Part shown: one piece after another, positions 23,578 through 31,921 of the stretch | Layout: every line of letters begins with the position of its first letter | Numbering within the stretch: the stretch's first letter is position 1 | From: Christensenellaceae bacterium | GTDB lineage: Bacteria; Bacillota; Clostridia; Christensenellales; Borkfalkiaceae | DNA length: 64,000 nucleotides | Assembly: GCA_948890655.1 (NCBI GenBank) | Contig: CAQTYU010000007.1 | Span: forward strand, 19,575-83,574 | Direction of reading: 5' to 3' | The notes under the pieces: generated by a model | What the model saw: the letters and a program-made list of their open reading frames with translations, nothing else | What the model was told of the DNA's origin: nothing | Database searches by the model: none | Translations under genes and position numbers: made by a program

Positions 23578-24828
23578 ATGATAGATATATCTTTAATCGA
23601 ACAGACCGACCCCGAAATCGCGGAAGCCTTAAAAAAGGAGCTTTTCCGCCAGCAAAATAATATCGAACTTATTGCAAGCGAAAATTTCGTGTCCCCCGCG
23701 GTTATGGCTGCGGCGGGCAGTCACCTCACCAATAAATACGCCGAAGGCTATCCTGCGCACCGCTATTACGGCGGTTGCGGTTTTGTGGATATAGCCGAAG
23801 ATTTGGCGCGCGACAGATTGAAGCAACTTTTCGGTTGCGAATACTGTAACGTTCAGCCGCATTCGGGGGCAAGCGCAAATCTTGCGGTGTTGTTTGCAAC
23901 CTGTCAGCCGGGCGATACCGTTATGGGTATGAATCTGGCGCACGGCGGGCATCTTTCGCACGGCTCGCCCGTAAATATTTCCGGCAAATACTTTAACATC
24001 GTGCCTTACGGAGTTAAAGAGGGCGAAGAAGTAATAGATTACGGCGAAATGGAAAAAATCGCAAAAGAGTGCAAGCCCAAAGTAATAATTTCGGGCGCGA
24101 GCGCTTATCCCCGCGTAATCGACTTCAAGCGTATACGCGAAATCTGCGACGAAGTCGGCGCCCTGATGTTTGTGGATATAGCTCATATCGCGGGGCTTGT
24201 TGCGGCGGGATTGCATCCCTCGCCCGTGCCCTATGCCGATTTTGTAACAACTACCACGCATAAAACCCTTCGCGGTCCCCGCGGCGGCGTAATCATGTGC
24301 AAAGAAGAGTGGGGCAAGGCGATAGACAAAGCCGTGTTCCCCGGTACGCAGGGCGGACCGTTAATGCATATAATCGCGGCGAAGGCGGTCGCTTTTAAAG
24401 AGGCGCTTTCGCCCGAATTCAAAACTTATCAACGGCAAATAATCAAAAACGCGGCGGCAATGGCGCAGGAATTTAACGCCCGCGGCGTTAAAATGGTTTC
24501 GGGCGGAACGGATAACCACCTTGTTCTTTTGAACTTAACCGATAAAAACATTACCGGCAAAGAGCTTGAAAAGCTGTTAGATGAAGTTCACATAACCGTC
24601 AACAAAAACGCAATTCCATTCGATACCCAAAAGCCGTTTGTTACTTCGGGCATAAGAATAGGAACGCCCGCAATGACCTCGCGCGGAATGAAAGAGCCTG
24701 AAGCCCGCAAAATAGCGGGGCTTATTGCCGGCGTTATCGAAGAGCGCGAGTCGGCTGCGGAACACGTTAAGGCGGAGGTTGCCGCGCTCTGTAAGGCGTT
24801 TCCCCTTTATGCGGATTGCGTAAAATAA
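23578..24828 (+). CDS. glyA: Serine hydroxymethyltransferase
   Basis: PLP enzyme that interconverts serine and glycine while charging tetrahydrofolate with a one-carbon unit. The 416 residues are typical. Motifs: NIELIASENFVS, NKYAEGYPAHRYYGGC, NVQPHSGASANLAV, FVDIAHIAGLVAAG and the PLP-lysine segment TTTTHKTLRGPRGG. ATG 23578 is preferred over the upstream in-frame ATG at 23560 because GGAAGG lies just before it and homologues start at MIDISL. The DUF4279 gene follows after 3 nt. Confidence 0.97.
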   Translation: MIDISLIEQTDPEIAEALKKELFRQQNNIELIASENFVSPAVMAAAGSHLTNKYAEGYPAHRYYGGCGFVDIAEDLARDRLKQLFGCEYCNVQPHSGASANLAVLFATCQPGDTVMGMNLAHGGHLSHGSPVNISGKYFNIVPYGVKEGEEVIDYGEMEKIAKECKPKVIISGASAYPRVIDFKRIREICDEVGALMFVDIAHIAGLVAAGLHPSPVPYADFVTTTTHKTLRGPRGGVIMCKEEWGKAIDKAVFPGTQGGPLMHIIAAKAVAFKEALSPEFKTYQRQIIKNAAAMAQEFNARGVKMVSGGTDNHLVLLNLTDKNITGKELEKLLDEVHITVNKNAIPFDTQKPFVTSGIRIGTPAMTSRGMKEPEARKIAGLIAGVIEERESAAEHVKAEVAALCKAFPLYADCVK

Positions 24829-24831
24829 ATT

Positions 24832-25275
24832 ATGGAAAAACACGAGTGCAGAACTTATTTTTCGCTGAATTTCGATTTTGATATAAAAAAGAACGCCGGT
24901 CTTTTAAAGAAACGGCGCGACTGCGAGCCCGAAGAAATAGGCATTTTAAATAAGAAAGAGGCGGAAGTGGCGGTTATTAAAGCCTTTGGTATAATTCCCG
25001 AATGGAAGCGGCACAGATTTGTTTTGGGGTTTAACGAAAATTATAACGTTGACGTAAACGAAATGCTGCGCGTAACGTTAAAGGACTTGTTTGGCAAGGA
25101 AGAACAAATAAAAAAGCTTAAAAAAGAGTTTCCGCTTTCGGCAATCCTTGAAATAGTGCCCGTTATCGCAAGTAATTCAAACGAGCCCAACCAGTATCTT
25201 TCGTTGGAAAGAGATATAATTGAGTTTTTGTATAAATCAGAAACGGATATCGATTTGGATTATTACGTGGTTTAA
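24832..25275 (+). CDS. DUF4279-like protein
   Basis: A 147-residue soluble protein resembling DUF4279: an opening CRTYFSLNFDFDIK strand, conserved-looking GFNENYNVDVNEML, LSAILEIVPVIASNSNEP, and the closing IIEFLYKSETDIDLDYYVV. The aspartate-rich I-D-x-D-x-Y-V end is the feature I rely on. The family's function is unknown; some members occur near toxin or immunity genes. It starts 3 nt after glyA and is probably co-transcribed. Confidence 0.6.
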   Translation: MEKHECRTYFSLNFDFDIKKNAGLLKKRRDCEPEEIGILNKKEAEVAVIKAFGIIPEWKRHRFVLGFNENYNVDVNEMLRVTLKDLFGKEEQIKKLKKEFPLSAILEIVPVIASNSNEPNQYLSLERDIIEFLYKSETDIDLDYYVV

Positions 25276-25321
25276 CGGTTTTGTGTTAAAGAGCAAAAAC
25301 GGAAACGCCCTGAAAAAATTC

Positions 25322-25350
25322 TTGACAAAGCTTTTATTACACAATATAAT
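25322..25350 (+). promoter_or_regulatory. Consensus promoter of the ribU riboswitch transcript
   Basis: TTGACA (25322-25327), 17-bp spacer, TATAAT (25345-25350), a perfect sigma-A consensus. Confidence 0.9.
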
Positions 25351-25369
25351 GTAAATACAATTTAAAGTT

Positions 25370-25490
25370 ATTCTTTGGGGCGGGGTGCAATTCCCCACCG
25401 GCAGTAAAGTCTGCGAAGAACGTGTTTTATACGCGTTCCCGAACGGGTGAAATTCCCGTACCGACGGTATAGTCCGGATGATAAAAGAAT
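25370..25490 (+). promoter_or_regulatory. FMN riboswitch (RFN element)
   Basis: All RFN hallmarks are present: the closing helix ATTCTTT (25370-25376) with AAAGAAT (25484-25490), GGGGCGGGGTGCAATTCCCC, ACCGGCAGTAAAG, CTGCGAAG, GGTGAAATTCCCGTACCGACGG, and AGTCCGGATGA. It precedes the riboflavin transporter gene. A terminator follows, so FMN binding should stop transcription. Confidence 0.97.
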
Positions 25491-25517
25491 TTTAAGCGGT
25501 TACAATCGTTTTTATTT

Positions 25518-25544
25518 CGCTCCGAATTTTCGGGGCGTTTTTTT
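25518..25544 (+). terminator. Riboswitch-controlled terminator
   Basis: CGCTCCGAA / TTCGGGGCG stem (one G-U pair) followed by seven T, 28 nt after the FMN aptamer and before ribU. Confidence 0.85.
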
Positions 25545-25583
25545 CAAAGAACGGCTTTAAAAATAAAATTTTAAGGAGTTTTT

Positions 25584-26342
25584 ATGGAAAAAGAGACAAT
25601 TCCCGCGGAAGCTGCGGAAGAGGAGATTGCAAGGGAGGAAACAGCCGTTTCTCAGACGGCGGAACCGGAAGCGACGGAAGAACAAGTTCGGTCGGTTCAG
25701 GCTCAACGGACGTACGCAAATAAGAAAAATGCAAAGGAAGTTTTCAAAAATTATTTTTCCGCAACCCGTATAGCTTACATTGCGGTTTTCACGGCTCTGT
25801 CGCTGGCGTTAAGGTTTTTGCAATTCGTGATTTTGCCGTCAACGCCGGTTTCGTTTCTAAAGTTCGATTTTTCCGACGTGTTCGTGCTTATCGGCGGTTA
25901 TGCTCTCGGGCCCGTTGCAGGAAGCGTAATTCTTGTGTTGAAAGAAGTATTTTACGGCGTAATTCACGGCTCCTCATCTATGTATGTGGGCGAGCTTGCA
26001 AACATTCTTACAACCTTGCCCATGCTTTTAATAACTTCGGTTTTATACAAAAAGCACAAGGGAATCAAATCCGTTTTAATATTTATGGCTGTTGCAAGCC
26101 TTGTGCGCGTAGCGTGCAGTTTCCCCATAAACTGGCTTTTGAACTTTCCCGCGTTTTGTGCGTTCGACTGGAACAAAGGTATGGATATGTTTATGCTCAA
26201 CTGGCATTGGGTAACTTTGTTCAATCTTATAAAAACCGCTATTCTTGCGGTGGTAACGTTGCTTGTATACAAGCCGCTTTCCCGCCTTGTTAAGCTTACG
26301 AACGAAAAGTTCGATAATTTAAAGAAAAAGAAAAAAGCATAA
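25584..26342 (+). CDS. ribU: Riboflavin ECF transporter S component
   Basis: Substrate-binding membrane subunit of the energy-coupling factor riboflavin importer. The call rests on the FMN riboswitch upstream and on RibU-like sequence: IAYIAVFTALSLALRFLQF, PSTPVSFLKFDFSDVFVLIGGYALGPVAGS, and about six helices. The 252 residues are long for RibU (about 190-200): the first 60 are an unusual Glu/Ala/Thr-rich, probably disordered, cytoplasmic extension. The shared EcfAAT module is not in the window. Start ATG 25584 follows AAGGAG. Confidence 0.92.
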   Translation: MEKETIPAEAAEEEIAREETAVSQTAEPEATEEQVRSVQAQRTYANKKNAKEVFKNYFSATRIAYIAVFTALSLALRFLQFVILPSTPVSFLKFDFSDVFVLIGGYALGPVAGSVILVLKEVFYGVIHGSSSMYVGELANILTTLPMLLITSVLYKKHKGIKSVLIFMAVASLVRVACSFPINWLLNFPAFCAFDWNKGMDMFMLNWHWVTLFNLIKTAILAVVTLLVYKPLSRLVKLTNEKFDNLKKKKKA

Positions 26343-26348
26343 ATTTCG

Positions 26349-26382
26349 GCGCCCGCAGTCAACTGCGGGCGCTGTTTTTTTA
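26349..26382 (+). terminator. ribU terminator
   Basis: GCGCCCGCAGT (26349-26359) and ACTGCGGGCGC (26362-26372), an 11-bp stem with a 2-nt gap, followed by a run of T. Confidence 0.9.
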
Positions 26383-26446
26383 ATTAAAACGCGTTACAAT
26401 TGACATTTTTTGAAAAAAATATAACTCAATTTTCACAATTTTTTAA

Positions 26447-26475
26447 TTGAATTACCGTCGTTTACATGTTACAAT
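26447..26475 (+). promoter_or_regulatory. Promoter of the S1C protease gene
   Basis: TTGAAT (26447-26452), 17-bp spacer, TACAAT (26470-26475) with an ATGT extension before it. Confidence 0.7.
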
Positions 26476-26507
26476 AATTAAAAAAATCAAAAAGAAACGG
26501 TAAATTT

Positions 26508-28007
26508 ATGAAAAAGCCAGTTAAAATTTTAACCGCAATAATCGCCGCTTTTGTGCTCGCAATCGCATTCGTATTTGCCGGTTGCGGCGGAACGCACGTC
26601 ACTTCAATCGAAAAAACCTCCGAAAACGGTGAAACGGACACGTTTACGGTATATTATTCCGACGGAACAAGTTACGATTTTACCGTAACCAACGGAAAAG
26701 ACGGTTCCAACGGCAAGGACGGAGAGGACGGAAAGGGCGTGACTGCCGCCGACCTTTACGCAGAATATTTAAAGCAAACCGGAGAAAACATAACTTACGC
26801 CGAGTTTCTTAAAAAATATCTTACGTTTACCGAGGACGTTTCGTCGTCCGTAGCGCAGTGCCTTAATTCCGCAATGAAAGTTTACACCGAATTTGTGGAA
26901 ACAAAAAATTACGGTTCGGTATACAGACCGTCGTACGTTTCCGAAACGGCAATTTACACCGGTTCCGCAGTCATTTGGGAAATCGAAGAGTCTGCGGACG
27001 GTTACGCCTATTTGGTGACCAACTACCACGTAATTTACGATAGCAAGGCCGACGTGGAGTTAAACGGCGGAATGACGGCGCGGCAGGTTTATTGCTATCT
27101 TTACGGCAGCGAGGACACTCCCGTGCAAAAGGAAACGGGCAGAACGGACAGTAACGGAAACCCGATTTACGAAACGGACGAAAACGGCTGCATAGTTTAC
27201 GATTACGGCGATTACGGTGTAAAATGCGATATCGTCGGCGGTTCAATCGAAAAGGATTTGGCGGTTCTCCGTGCAAAAACTTCCGAATTAAAGAATATCA
27301 ATCCCGATATCAAGGCGGTTAAGCTTGCCGAAGATTATTACGTGGGCGAAACCGCAATAGCGATAGGCAATCCTGAAAACGAGGGAATAAGCGTAACCAA
27401 AGGCGTTGTCAGCGTTGACAACGAGTATATAACTCTCTCAATCGACGGCACAAAGCGCGCTTACCGCTCGATAAGAATGGATACGGCTCTCTACGGCGGC
27501 AATTCGGGCGGCGGGCTTTTTAACGCCGAAGGCAAACTTATCGGCATCTGCAACGCGGGCGACAGCACAGACCAGAACATAAACTATGCAATTCCTCTCG
27601 ATATTGTCAAGGGAACCGTCGGCAACATTTTATACTATTTTAACGATAACGGCAAAACGGAACCGGTTAAGCCCGGCATAATTACGTTGGGTATAACCGT
27701 TTTAGGCGCAAATTCCAGATACGTATACGACCCCGCCGCGGGATACGGCAAAATTTACGAGGACGTAACGATAAACGAAGTTACAGTAAATTCCATTGCG
27801 GAAGGCTTCGGTCTCTCGGGCGGAGATATAATAAAAAGTCTTATAATAAACGGCAAAGAGTACGCAATATCCCGCACTTTTACTGTTTCAGACCTGATTT
27901 TGACAATGCGCGCAGGCGATAACCTTTCGGTTAAATATCTTAGGGAGGGAACTGAAAAAACGACTGAAAATTACGTTTTGCAGACGCGTGATTTCAAAGC
28001 ACTTTAA
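26508..28007 (+). CDS. Secreted S1C (DegP/HtrA-like) serine protease lipoprotein
   Basis: A 499-residue lipoprotein. The signal peptide ends in the lipobox FVFAGC (cysteine about residue 26). A short collagen-like GKDGSNGKDGEDGKG stretch (about 64-78) precedes the protease domain. The catalytic triad is visible: His in TNYHVIYD, Asp in EKDLAVLR, Ser in GGNSGGGLFN. A PDZ-like region follows (about 385-495; SIAEGFGLSGGDIIKSL). The role is probably quality control or processing of envelope proteins at the outer membrane face. Insertions between His and Asp make it longer than usual. Confidence 0.88.
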   Translation: MKKPVKILTAIIAAFVLAIAFVFAGCGGTHVTSIEKTSENGETDTFTVYYSDGTSYDFTVTNGKDGSNGKDGEDGKGVTAADLYAEYLKQTGENITYAEFLKKYLTFTEDVSSSVAQCLNSAMKVYTEFVETKNYGSVYRPSYVSETAIYTGSAVIWEIEESADGYAYLVTNYHVIYDSKADVELNGGMTARQVYCYLYGSEDTPVQKETGRTDSNGNPIYETDENGCIVYDYGDYGVKCDIVGGSIEKDLAVLRAKTSELKNINPDIKAVKLAEDYYVGETAIAIGNPENEGISVTKGVVSVDNEYITLSIDGTKRAYRSIRMDTALYGGNSGGGLFNAEGKLIGICNAGDSTDQNINYAIPLDIVKGTVGNILYYFNDNGKTEPVKPGIITLGITVLGANSRYVYDPAAGYGKIYEDVTINEVTVNSIAEGFGLSGGDIIKSLIINGKEYAISRTFTVSDLILTMRAGDNLSVKYLREGTEKTTENYVLQTRDFKAL

Positions 28008-28025
28008 AAATATAAAGCAAATTGT

Positions 28026-28054
28026 AAGCGCCTTTTCAAGGCGCTTAATTTTTT
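28026..28054 (+). terminator. Protease gene terminator
   Basis: AAGCGCCTT (28026-28034), TTC loop, AAGGCGCTT (28038-28046), then AATTTTTTA. Confidence 0.9.
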
Positions 28055-28064
28055 AGTAAAACGC

Positions 28065-28093
28065 TTGTAAAAATTACTGCGTTATGCTAAAAT
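28065..28093 (+). promoter_or_regulatory. Promoter of the tsaE-to-murF-like operon
   Basis: TTGTAA (28065-28070), 17-bp spacer, TAAAAT (28088-28093). The tsaE ATG (28106) is only 12 nt after the -10, with no ribosome binding site, so the leader is about 5-6 nt. Confidence 0.65.
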
Positions 28094-28105
28094 AGCGTTG
28101 TTATT

Positions 28106-28510
28106 ATGGCGGAATTTATTTCGGAATCTCCCGGCGAAACTTTTAAGTTCGGCGAGGGGTACTCAAAAAATTTAAAAGCCGGAGACGTGATTGTCTTAAA
28201 CGGCGAAATGGGCGCGGGCAAAACCGTTTTTTGCAAGGGCGTGGCAAAAGGGCTTGGCATAACTGAAGAAGTTTTAAGCCCCACGTATGCCTATATGAAC
28301 GATTACGGCGGAAAGCTTTACCATTTCGACTGTTACCGTTTAAGTTGCGGTGAACAGGCTGAAGCTTTGGGGCTGTGCGATTATTTTTACGCCGGCGGTA
28401 TCTGCATAATAGAGTGGGCGGAAAATATTAAAAACGTTCTGCCGGAAAATTATAAAAAGGTTACCATACAAAAAACGGGAGAGGACAAACGCAAAATAAT
28501 TTATGAATAA
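28106..28510 (+). CDS. tsaE: tRNA t6A synthesis ATPase TsaE
   Basis: ATPase partner of TsaB and TsaD in making N6-threonylcarbamoyladenosine at A37 of ANN-decoding tRNAs. The 134 residues show the Walker A motif GEMGAGKTVF, SPTYAYMNDYGGKLYHFDCYRL and a Trp in IIEWAENI. It heads the run tsaE-tsaB-rimI, overlapping tsaB by 8 nt. tsaD is not in the window. Confidence 0.96.
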   Translation: MAEFISESPGETFKFGEGYSKNLKAGDVIVLNGEMGAGKTVFCKGVAKGLGITEEVLSPTYAYMNDYGGKLYHFDCYRLSCGEQAEALGLCDYFYAGGICIIEWAENIKNVLPENYKKVTIQKTGEDKRKIIYE

Positions 28511-29126
28511 TTTTCTGGCGATAGACACGTCTTCGGTACATTTAACCGTGCTTGCTCAAAAAGACGGAAAAACGGCGTTAAGGTTTATTCCCGATTGCGC
28601 TATGCGCCACTCTACGGAACTTATGGGCGAAATAGAAAAGGCGCTTGAAGAAGTAAATTTAACACCAGCCGAATGCGGTTTTTTTGCGGCGGTTACCGGA
28701 CCCGGGTCGTTTACCGGAATACGTATTGGAATTTCCGCGGTAAAAGGCTTTGCGCTTGCAACAAGTAAACCGCTTTTGGGCGTAACCGCATTCGATATGA
28801 TTGCATATAATGTGGCAAGCGAAAATTTTTGCGCGGTAATAGACGCCGCGCACGCGCACTACTACGTATGCGGTTACGGCAAAGATAAAAAATTAACTTT
28901 AAATCCCTGTTATTTAAATGCGGAAGAAGTGGAAAAATTAAATTGTCCTCTTTTCGGTTTCGAGGATTTACCGCTTAAAAATTACGTCGGACTCAACGTA
29001 AAAAATTGTTTATACCCCGCAATATGTGCTAAAGAATGCGATTTGACTGAAGATATTTCCGCCGTGTACGTAAGAAAAAGTCAGGCGGAGGAGGCAAGAC
29101 TTGCAAATAAGAAAGTGGGAATTTAA
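28503..29126 (+). CDS. tsaB: tRNA t6A synthesis protein TsaB
   Basis: ASKHA-fold protein that scaffolds TsaD in t6A formation. The 207 residues include the start FLAIDTSSVHLTV, RHSTELMGEIEKAL, and the diagnostic AVTGPGSFTGIRIGISAVKGFALA. Overlaps with tsaE (8 nt) and rimI (26 nt) indicate coupled translation. Confidence 0.96.
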   Translation: MNNFLAIDTSSVHLTVLAQKDGKTALRFIPDCAMRHSTELMGEIEKALEEVNLTPAECGFFAAVTGPGSFTGIRIGISAVKGFALATSKPLLGVTAFDMIAYNVASENFCAVIDAAHAHYYVCGYGKDKKLTLNPCYLNAEEVEKLNCPLFGFEDLPLKNYVGLNVKNCLYPAICAKECDLTEDISAVYVRKSQAEEARLANKKVGI

Positions 29127-29535
29127 AGATATTCTCAAAATTTCCGAAATGGAAAAGGAGTGCTTTCCAAAAGAACCGTGGAGTTATCAGATGCTCGTTT
29201 CCGGTTTTGAAAGCGAAAGTTTTTGCGGCGTTCTGTGCGAGGACGGAGGAGAAATTGCCGGCTATGGAGGAATAACGGTGACCGCAGACAGCGCGGATAT
29301 CGATAATATTGCCGTATCCGAAGTTTACCGCGGCGGCGGAATGGGCACGGCAATTTTAACCGAACTCGTAAAAGAAGCGCAGGCGCGCGGTGCAAAAAAA
29401 GTTTTTCTCGAAGTCCGCGTTTCCAATTCCGACGCAATGAAACTGTATCTTAAAAACGGCTTTAAAGGCGTTTACGCGCGTTCGCGCTATTATTCAGACG
29501 GCGAAGACGCTCTTGTTATGGTAAAGGAGTTGTAA
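29101..29535 (+). CDS. rimI: Ribosomal protein S18-alanine N-acetyltransferase (RimI-like)
   Basis: GNAT acetyltransferase, usually acting on the N-terminus of ribosomal protein S18. The 144 residues show the GNAT pattern: CFPKEPWSYQM, IAVSEVYRGGGMGTAILTEL (acetyl-CoA loop), VFLEVRVSNSDAMKLYLKNGFKGVYARSRYYSDGEDALVM. The start is TTG 29101 within tsaB, preceded by GGAGGAGG. The association with tsaE-tsaB is standard in Firmicutes. Confidence 0.92.
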   Translation: MQIRKWEFKDILKISEMEKECFPKEPWSYQMLVSGFESESFCGVLCEDGGEIAGYGGITVTADSADIDNIAVSEVYRGGGMGTAILTELVKEAQARGAKKVFLEVRVSNSDAMKLYLKNGFKGVYARSRYYSDGEDALVMVKEL

Positions 29536-29536
29536 T

Positions 29537-30259
29537 ATTTTATTAAACGGTAAATTCGTATCCTTTGAAAGGCGCGGGCGCGGAAAAGACGTGCTTATGT
29601 TGCACGGATACGGCTCAAAAAAGGAGAGCTTTTACTACCAGATAAATTTTCTTTCGCAAAATTACAGAGTAACCGCGGTTGATTTTCCCGCATTCGGCGC
29701 AAGCGAAGCGCCGGACGGCGCCTGGTCTGTCGGCGATTATGCGGACTGGCTTGAAAAATTTATTAAAATTTCCGGACTTGAAAAACCGCATATTCTTGCT
29801 CATTCTTTCGGGGCAAGGGTGGCAATAAAACTGCTTTCCCAACGTCCCGAGCTTTGCGGCAGATTGATAATAACCGGCGGCGCAGGGATTGTTAAACCGC
29901 GTTCGCCGCAATATATAAGGCGGGTAAAGCGTTACCGCATTGCAAAAAAATTCTTTCCGCGTTTTGCTGAAAAGCATTTCGGAAGCGAAGAATATAAAAA
30001 TCTCTCTCCGGTTATGAAGGAGAGTTACAAAAAAATCGTAAACGAAGACTTAAAGGAATTCGCCAAAAAAATTCCCAACAAAACCCTTCTTGTATACGGC
30101 AAAGACGATACTGTTACCCCCGCAAACGAAGAGGGTGAAATCTTTTCCGAACTCATTGAAAACAGCAGGCTGGTTACAATCGACGGCGGACATTTCGCCT
30201 TTTCGGAATATCCGCAAAATTTCAATGCAATCATATCACAATTTTTATCGGAGACATAA
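29537..30259 (+). CDS. Alpha/beta hydrolase, apparently with an ATT start codon
   Basis: A serine hydrolase of the alpha/beta fold: HGYGSKKESF (oxyanion loop), LAHSFGARVAIKL (nucleophile elbow, Ser in HSFGA), GKDDTVTP (acid) and GGHFAF (histidine). Substrate unknown. Sequence in frame upstream of GTG 29591 encodes NGKFVSFERRGRGKDVLMLHG, the expected first beta strands. Reading from ATT 29537, with AAAGGAG at 29523-29529, gives 240 residues. No ATG, GTG or TTG exists between the rimI stop and 29591 in this frame. The alternative GTG start would clip the first strand. Confidence 0.75.
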   Translation: MLLNGKFVSFERRGRGKDVLMLHGYGSKKESFYYQINFLSQNYRVTAVDFPAFGASEAPDGAWSVGDYADWLEKFIKISGLEKPHILAHSFGARVAIKLLSQRPELCGRLIITGGAGIVKPRSPQYIRRVKRYRIAKKFFPRFAEKHFGSEEYKNLSPVMKESYKKIVNEDLKEFAKKIPNKTLLVYGKDDTVTPANEEGEIFSELIENSRLVTIDGGHFAFSEYPQNFNAIISQFLSET

Positions 30260-31857
30260 TGGGCATCTTCATTTCCGTACCTAAAACAATCGAATGTATT
30301 GTGTGCGCGGTGCTGTTTACCGCTCTGTTTGCACCGTGTTTTTACAAACTTCTGGGCATACTTCAGTCCTGCGGTTATAACGGCAAAAAGTTTTTTCAGT
30401 GGTCGCGCAAAAAAAACAATCTTATTTTCACGCGCCATTCTTTGTTGACGTTGCTTTTACTTATGTCCTCGGCGGGCGTTTCGTTTTGTTTCGCTTTTGC
30501 CGGACAGTGGGCTGCGGTTGTAGGCTGCGGCGCATACGTTATTTTTTTAATCGTCTACGTATGGGCGGATAACAAAGTGGCGCTCAAAACGCCTGTTACC
30601 GCAACGCCGAGATTTAAACGTTTATACGGAATTCTTATTTTCTTAATCGCGGTAATCGCATATTTCGCCGTGGTTTTACTTAACTTCGCCGATGCGGTCT
30701 GGGGCAACAGGTTCTTCAACATTTTAAGATATGTTCCCCTGTCGCTCTTTCCCCTGTTAATGATTCCGCTTACGTTGCTTGCAAATCTTGTTTCGAAAAT
30801 TTACGAAGTTCCCCGCAACAGAAAATACGTAAAATCGGCAAAGGAAAAGCTTAAAAACAACCCCTTAAAAGTGGTGGGCATAACCGGCAGCTACGGCAAA
30901 ACTTCCACAAAACAGATACTCTCGTCCATTTTATCCAAAAAGTTCCGCGTGCTGTCAACTCCCCGCTCTCACAACACTCCGCTGGGGCTTGCGCTTGCGA
31001 TAAACAACAACGATTTAAATGATTTCGATATCTTCGTTGCCGAAATGGGCGCGCGGCACCTTGGCGATATAGAAGAGCTCTGCCAAATCTGTCCGCCCGA
31101 TTATTCGGTGATAACGGGAATCTGTCCTCAGCATCTGGAAAGTTTCGGCTCAATCGAAAACGTAATAAAAGCTAAAAGCGAAATTCTTAATTATACCAAA
31201 GAGGAAGCGGTAATCGCTTCCGACTGTTTCGCTTTGTTTTCGGCTTCGCCCTGCAAAAAGCTGAGCGCGGACTGCGTAACGGATATCGTCTGCAATTGTG
31301 ACGGCACGTCTTTTAACTTGAATCTCGGCGGCGAAAGCGTTCGCATTACAACTAAACTTCTCGGCAAGCACAGCGCCGAAAACATCGCGCTCGCGGCGGC
31401 GGTTGCATTTAAGCTTGGTATGACTCTGCCCGAAATTAAGCAGGCGGCGGAAGAACTCGATTATATCGGGCACCGTTTGCAACTTATAAAATCGGGCGAT
31501 ATCAACATTCTGGACGACGGTTACAATTCAAACGTAAAGGGCGCGTCGGCGGCGCTTGAAGTGCTGAAAAGCTTTAAAGGCAGAAAAATCGTCGTTACGC
31601 CCGGGCTCGTCGAACTCGGCGTTTTAGAGGAAGAAGAAAACCGTGCCCTCGGAGAAAAACTTGTCGGGCTCGATTTCGTAATACTGGTCGGCGACACTCT
31701 CGTCGCCCCCGTAAAGGAAGGCTACATTTCCGGCGGCGGCGAGGCGCAGAAAATAAAAACAGTTCCAAATCTCGGGGCGGCGCAGAACGAATTAAAGGGT
31801 ATACTCTCCCCGGGCGACACCGTCCTGTTTTTAAACGACTTGCCTGATTTTTATTAA
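30259..31857 (+). CDS. MurF-like Mur ligase with an N-terminal membrane domain
   Basis: Residues about 195-532 are an ATP-dependent Mur ligase most like MurF, which adds D-Ala-D-Ala to the UDP-MurNAc peptide. Evidence: VVGITGSYGKTSTKQ (P-loop, near 207), the MurF-like VAEMGARHLGDIEEL, HLESFGSIENVIKAKSEI, LLGKHSAENIALAAAVA and DDGYNSNVKGASAALEVL. The first 190 residues hold about five membrane helices, which canonical MurF lacks. The neighbour ddl makes D-Ala-D-Ala, so a role in peptidoglycan is likely. A role on another peptide or in sporulation is possible. The ATG shares a base with the preceding stop. Confidence 0.85.
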   Translation: MGIFISVPKTIECIVCAVLFTALFAPCFYKLLGILQSCGYNGKKFFQWSRKKNNLIFTRHSLLTLLLLMSSAGVSFCFAFAGQWAAVVGCGAYVIFLIVYVWADNKVALKTPVTATPRFKRLYGILIFLIAVIAYFAVVLLNFADAVWGNRFFNILRYVPLSLFPLLMIPLTLLANLVSKIYEVPRNRKYVKSAKEKLKNNPLKVVGITGSYGKTSTKQILSSILSKKFRVLSTPRSHNTPLGLALAINNNDLNDFDIFVAEMGARHLGDIEELCQICPPDYSVITGICPQHLESFGSIENVIKAKSEILNYTKEEAVIASDCFALFSASPCKKLSADCVTDIVCNCDGTSFNLNLGGESVRITTKLLGKHSAENIALAAAVAFKLGMTLPEIKQAAEELDYIGHRLQLIKSGDINILDDGYNSNVKGASAALEVLKSFKGRKIVVTPGLVELGVLEEEENRALGEKLVGLDFVILVGDTLVAPVKEGYISGGGEAQKIKTVPNLGAAQNELKGILSPGDTVLFLNDLPDFY

Positions 31858-31921
31858 AACGTTCATAAGATAAATAACCGGAATTACCAAAGCTGAAAAT
31901 AAAAGGCGGAGGTAATTTTTT

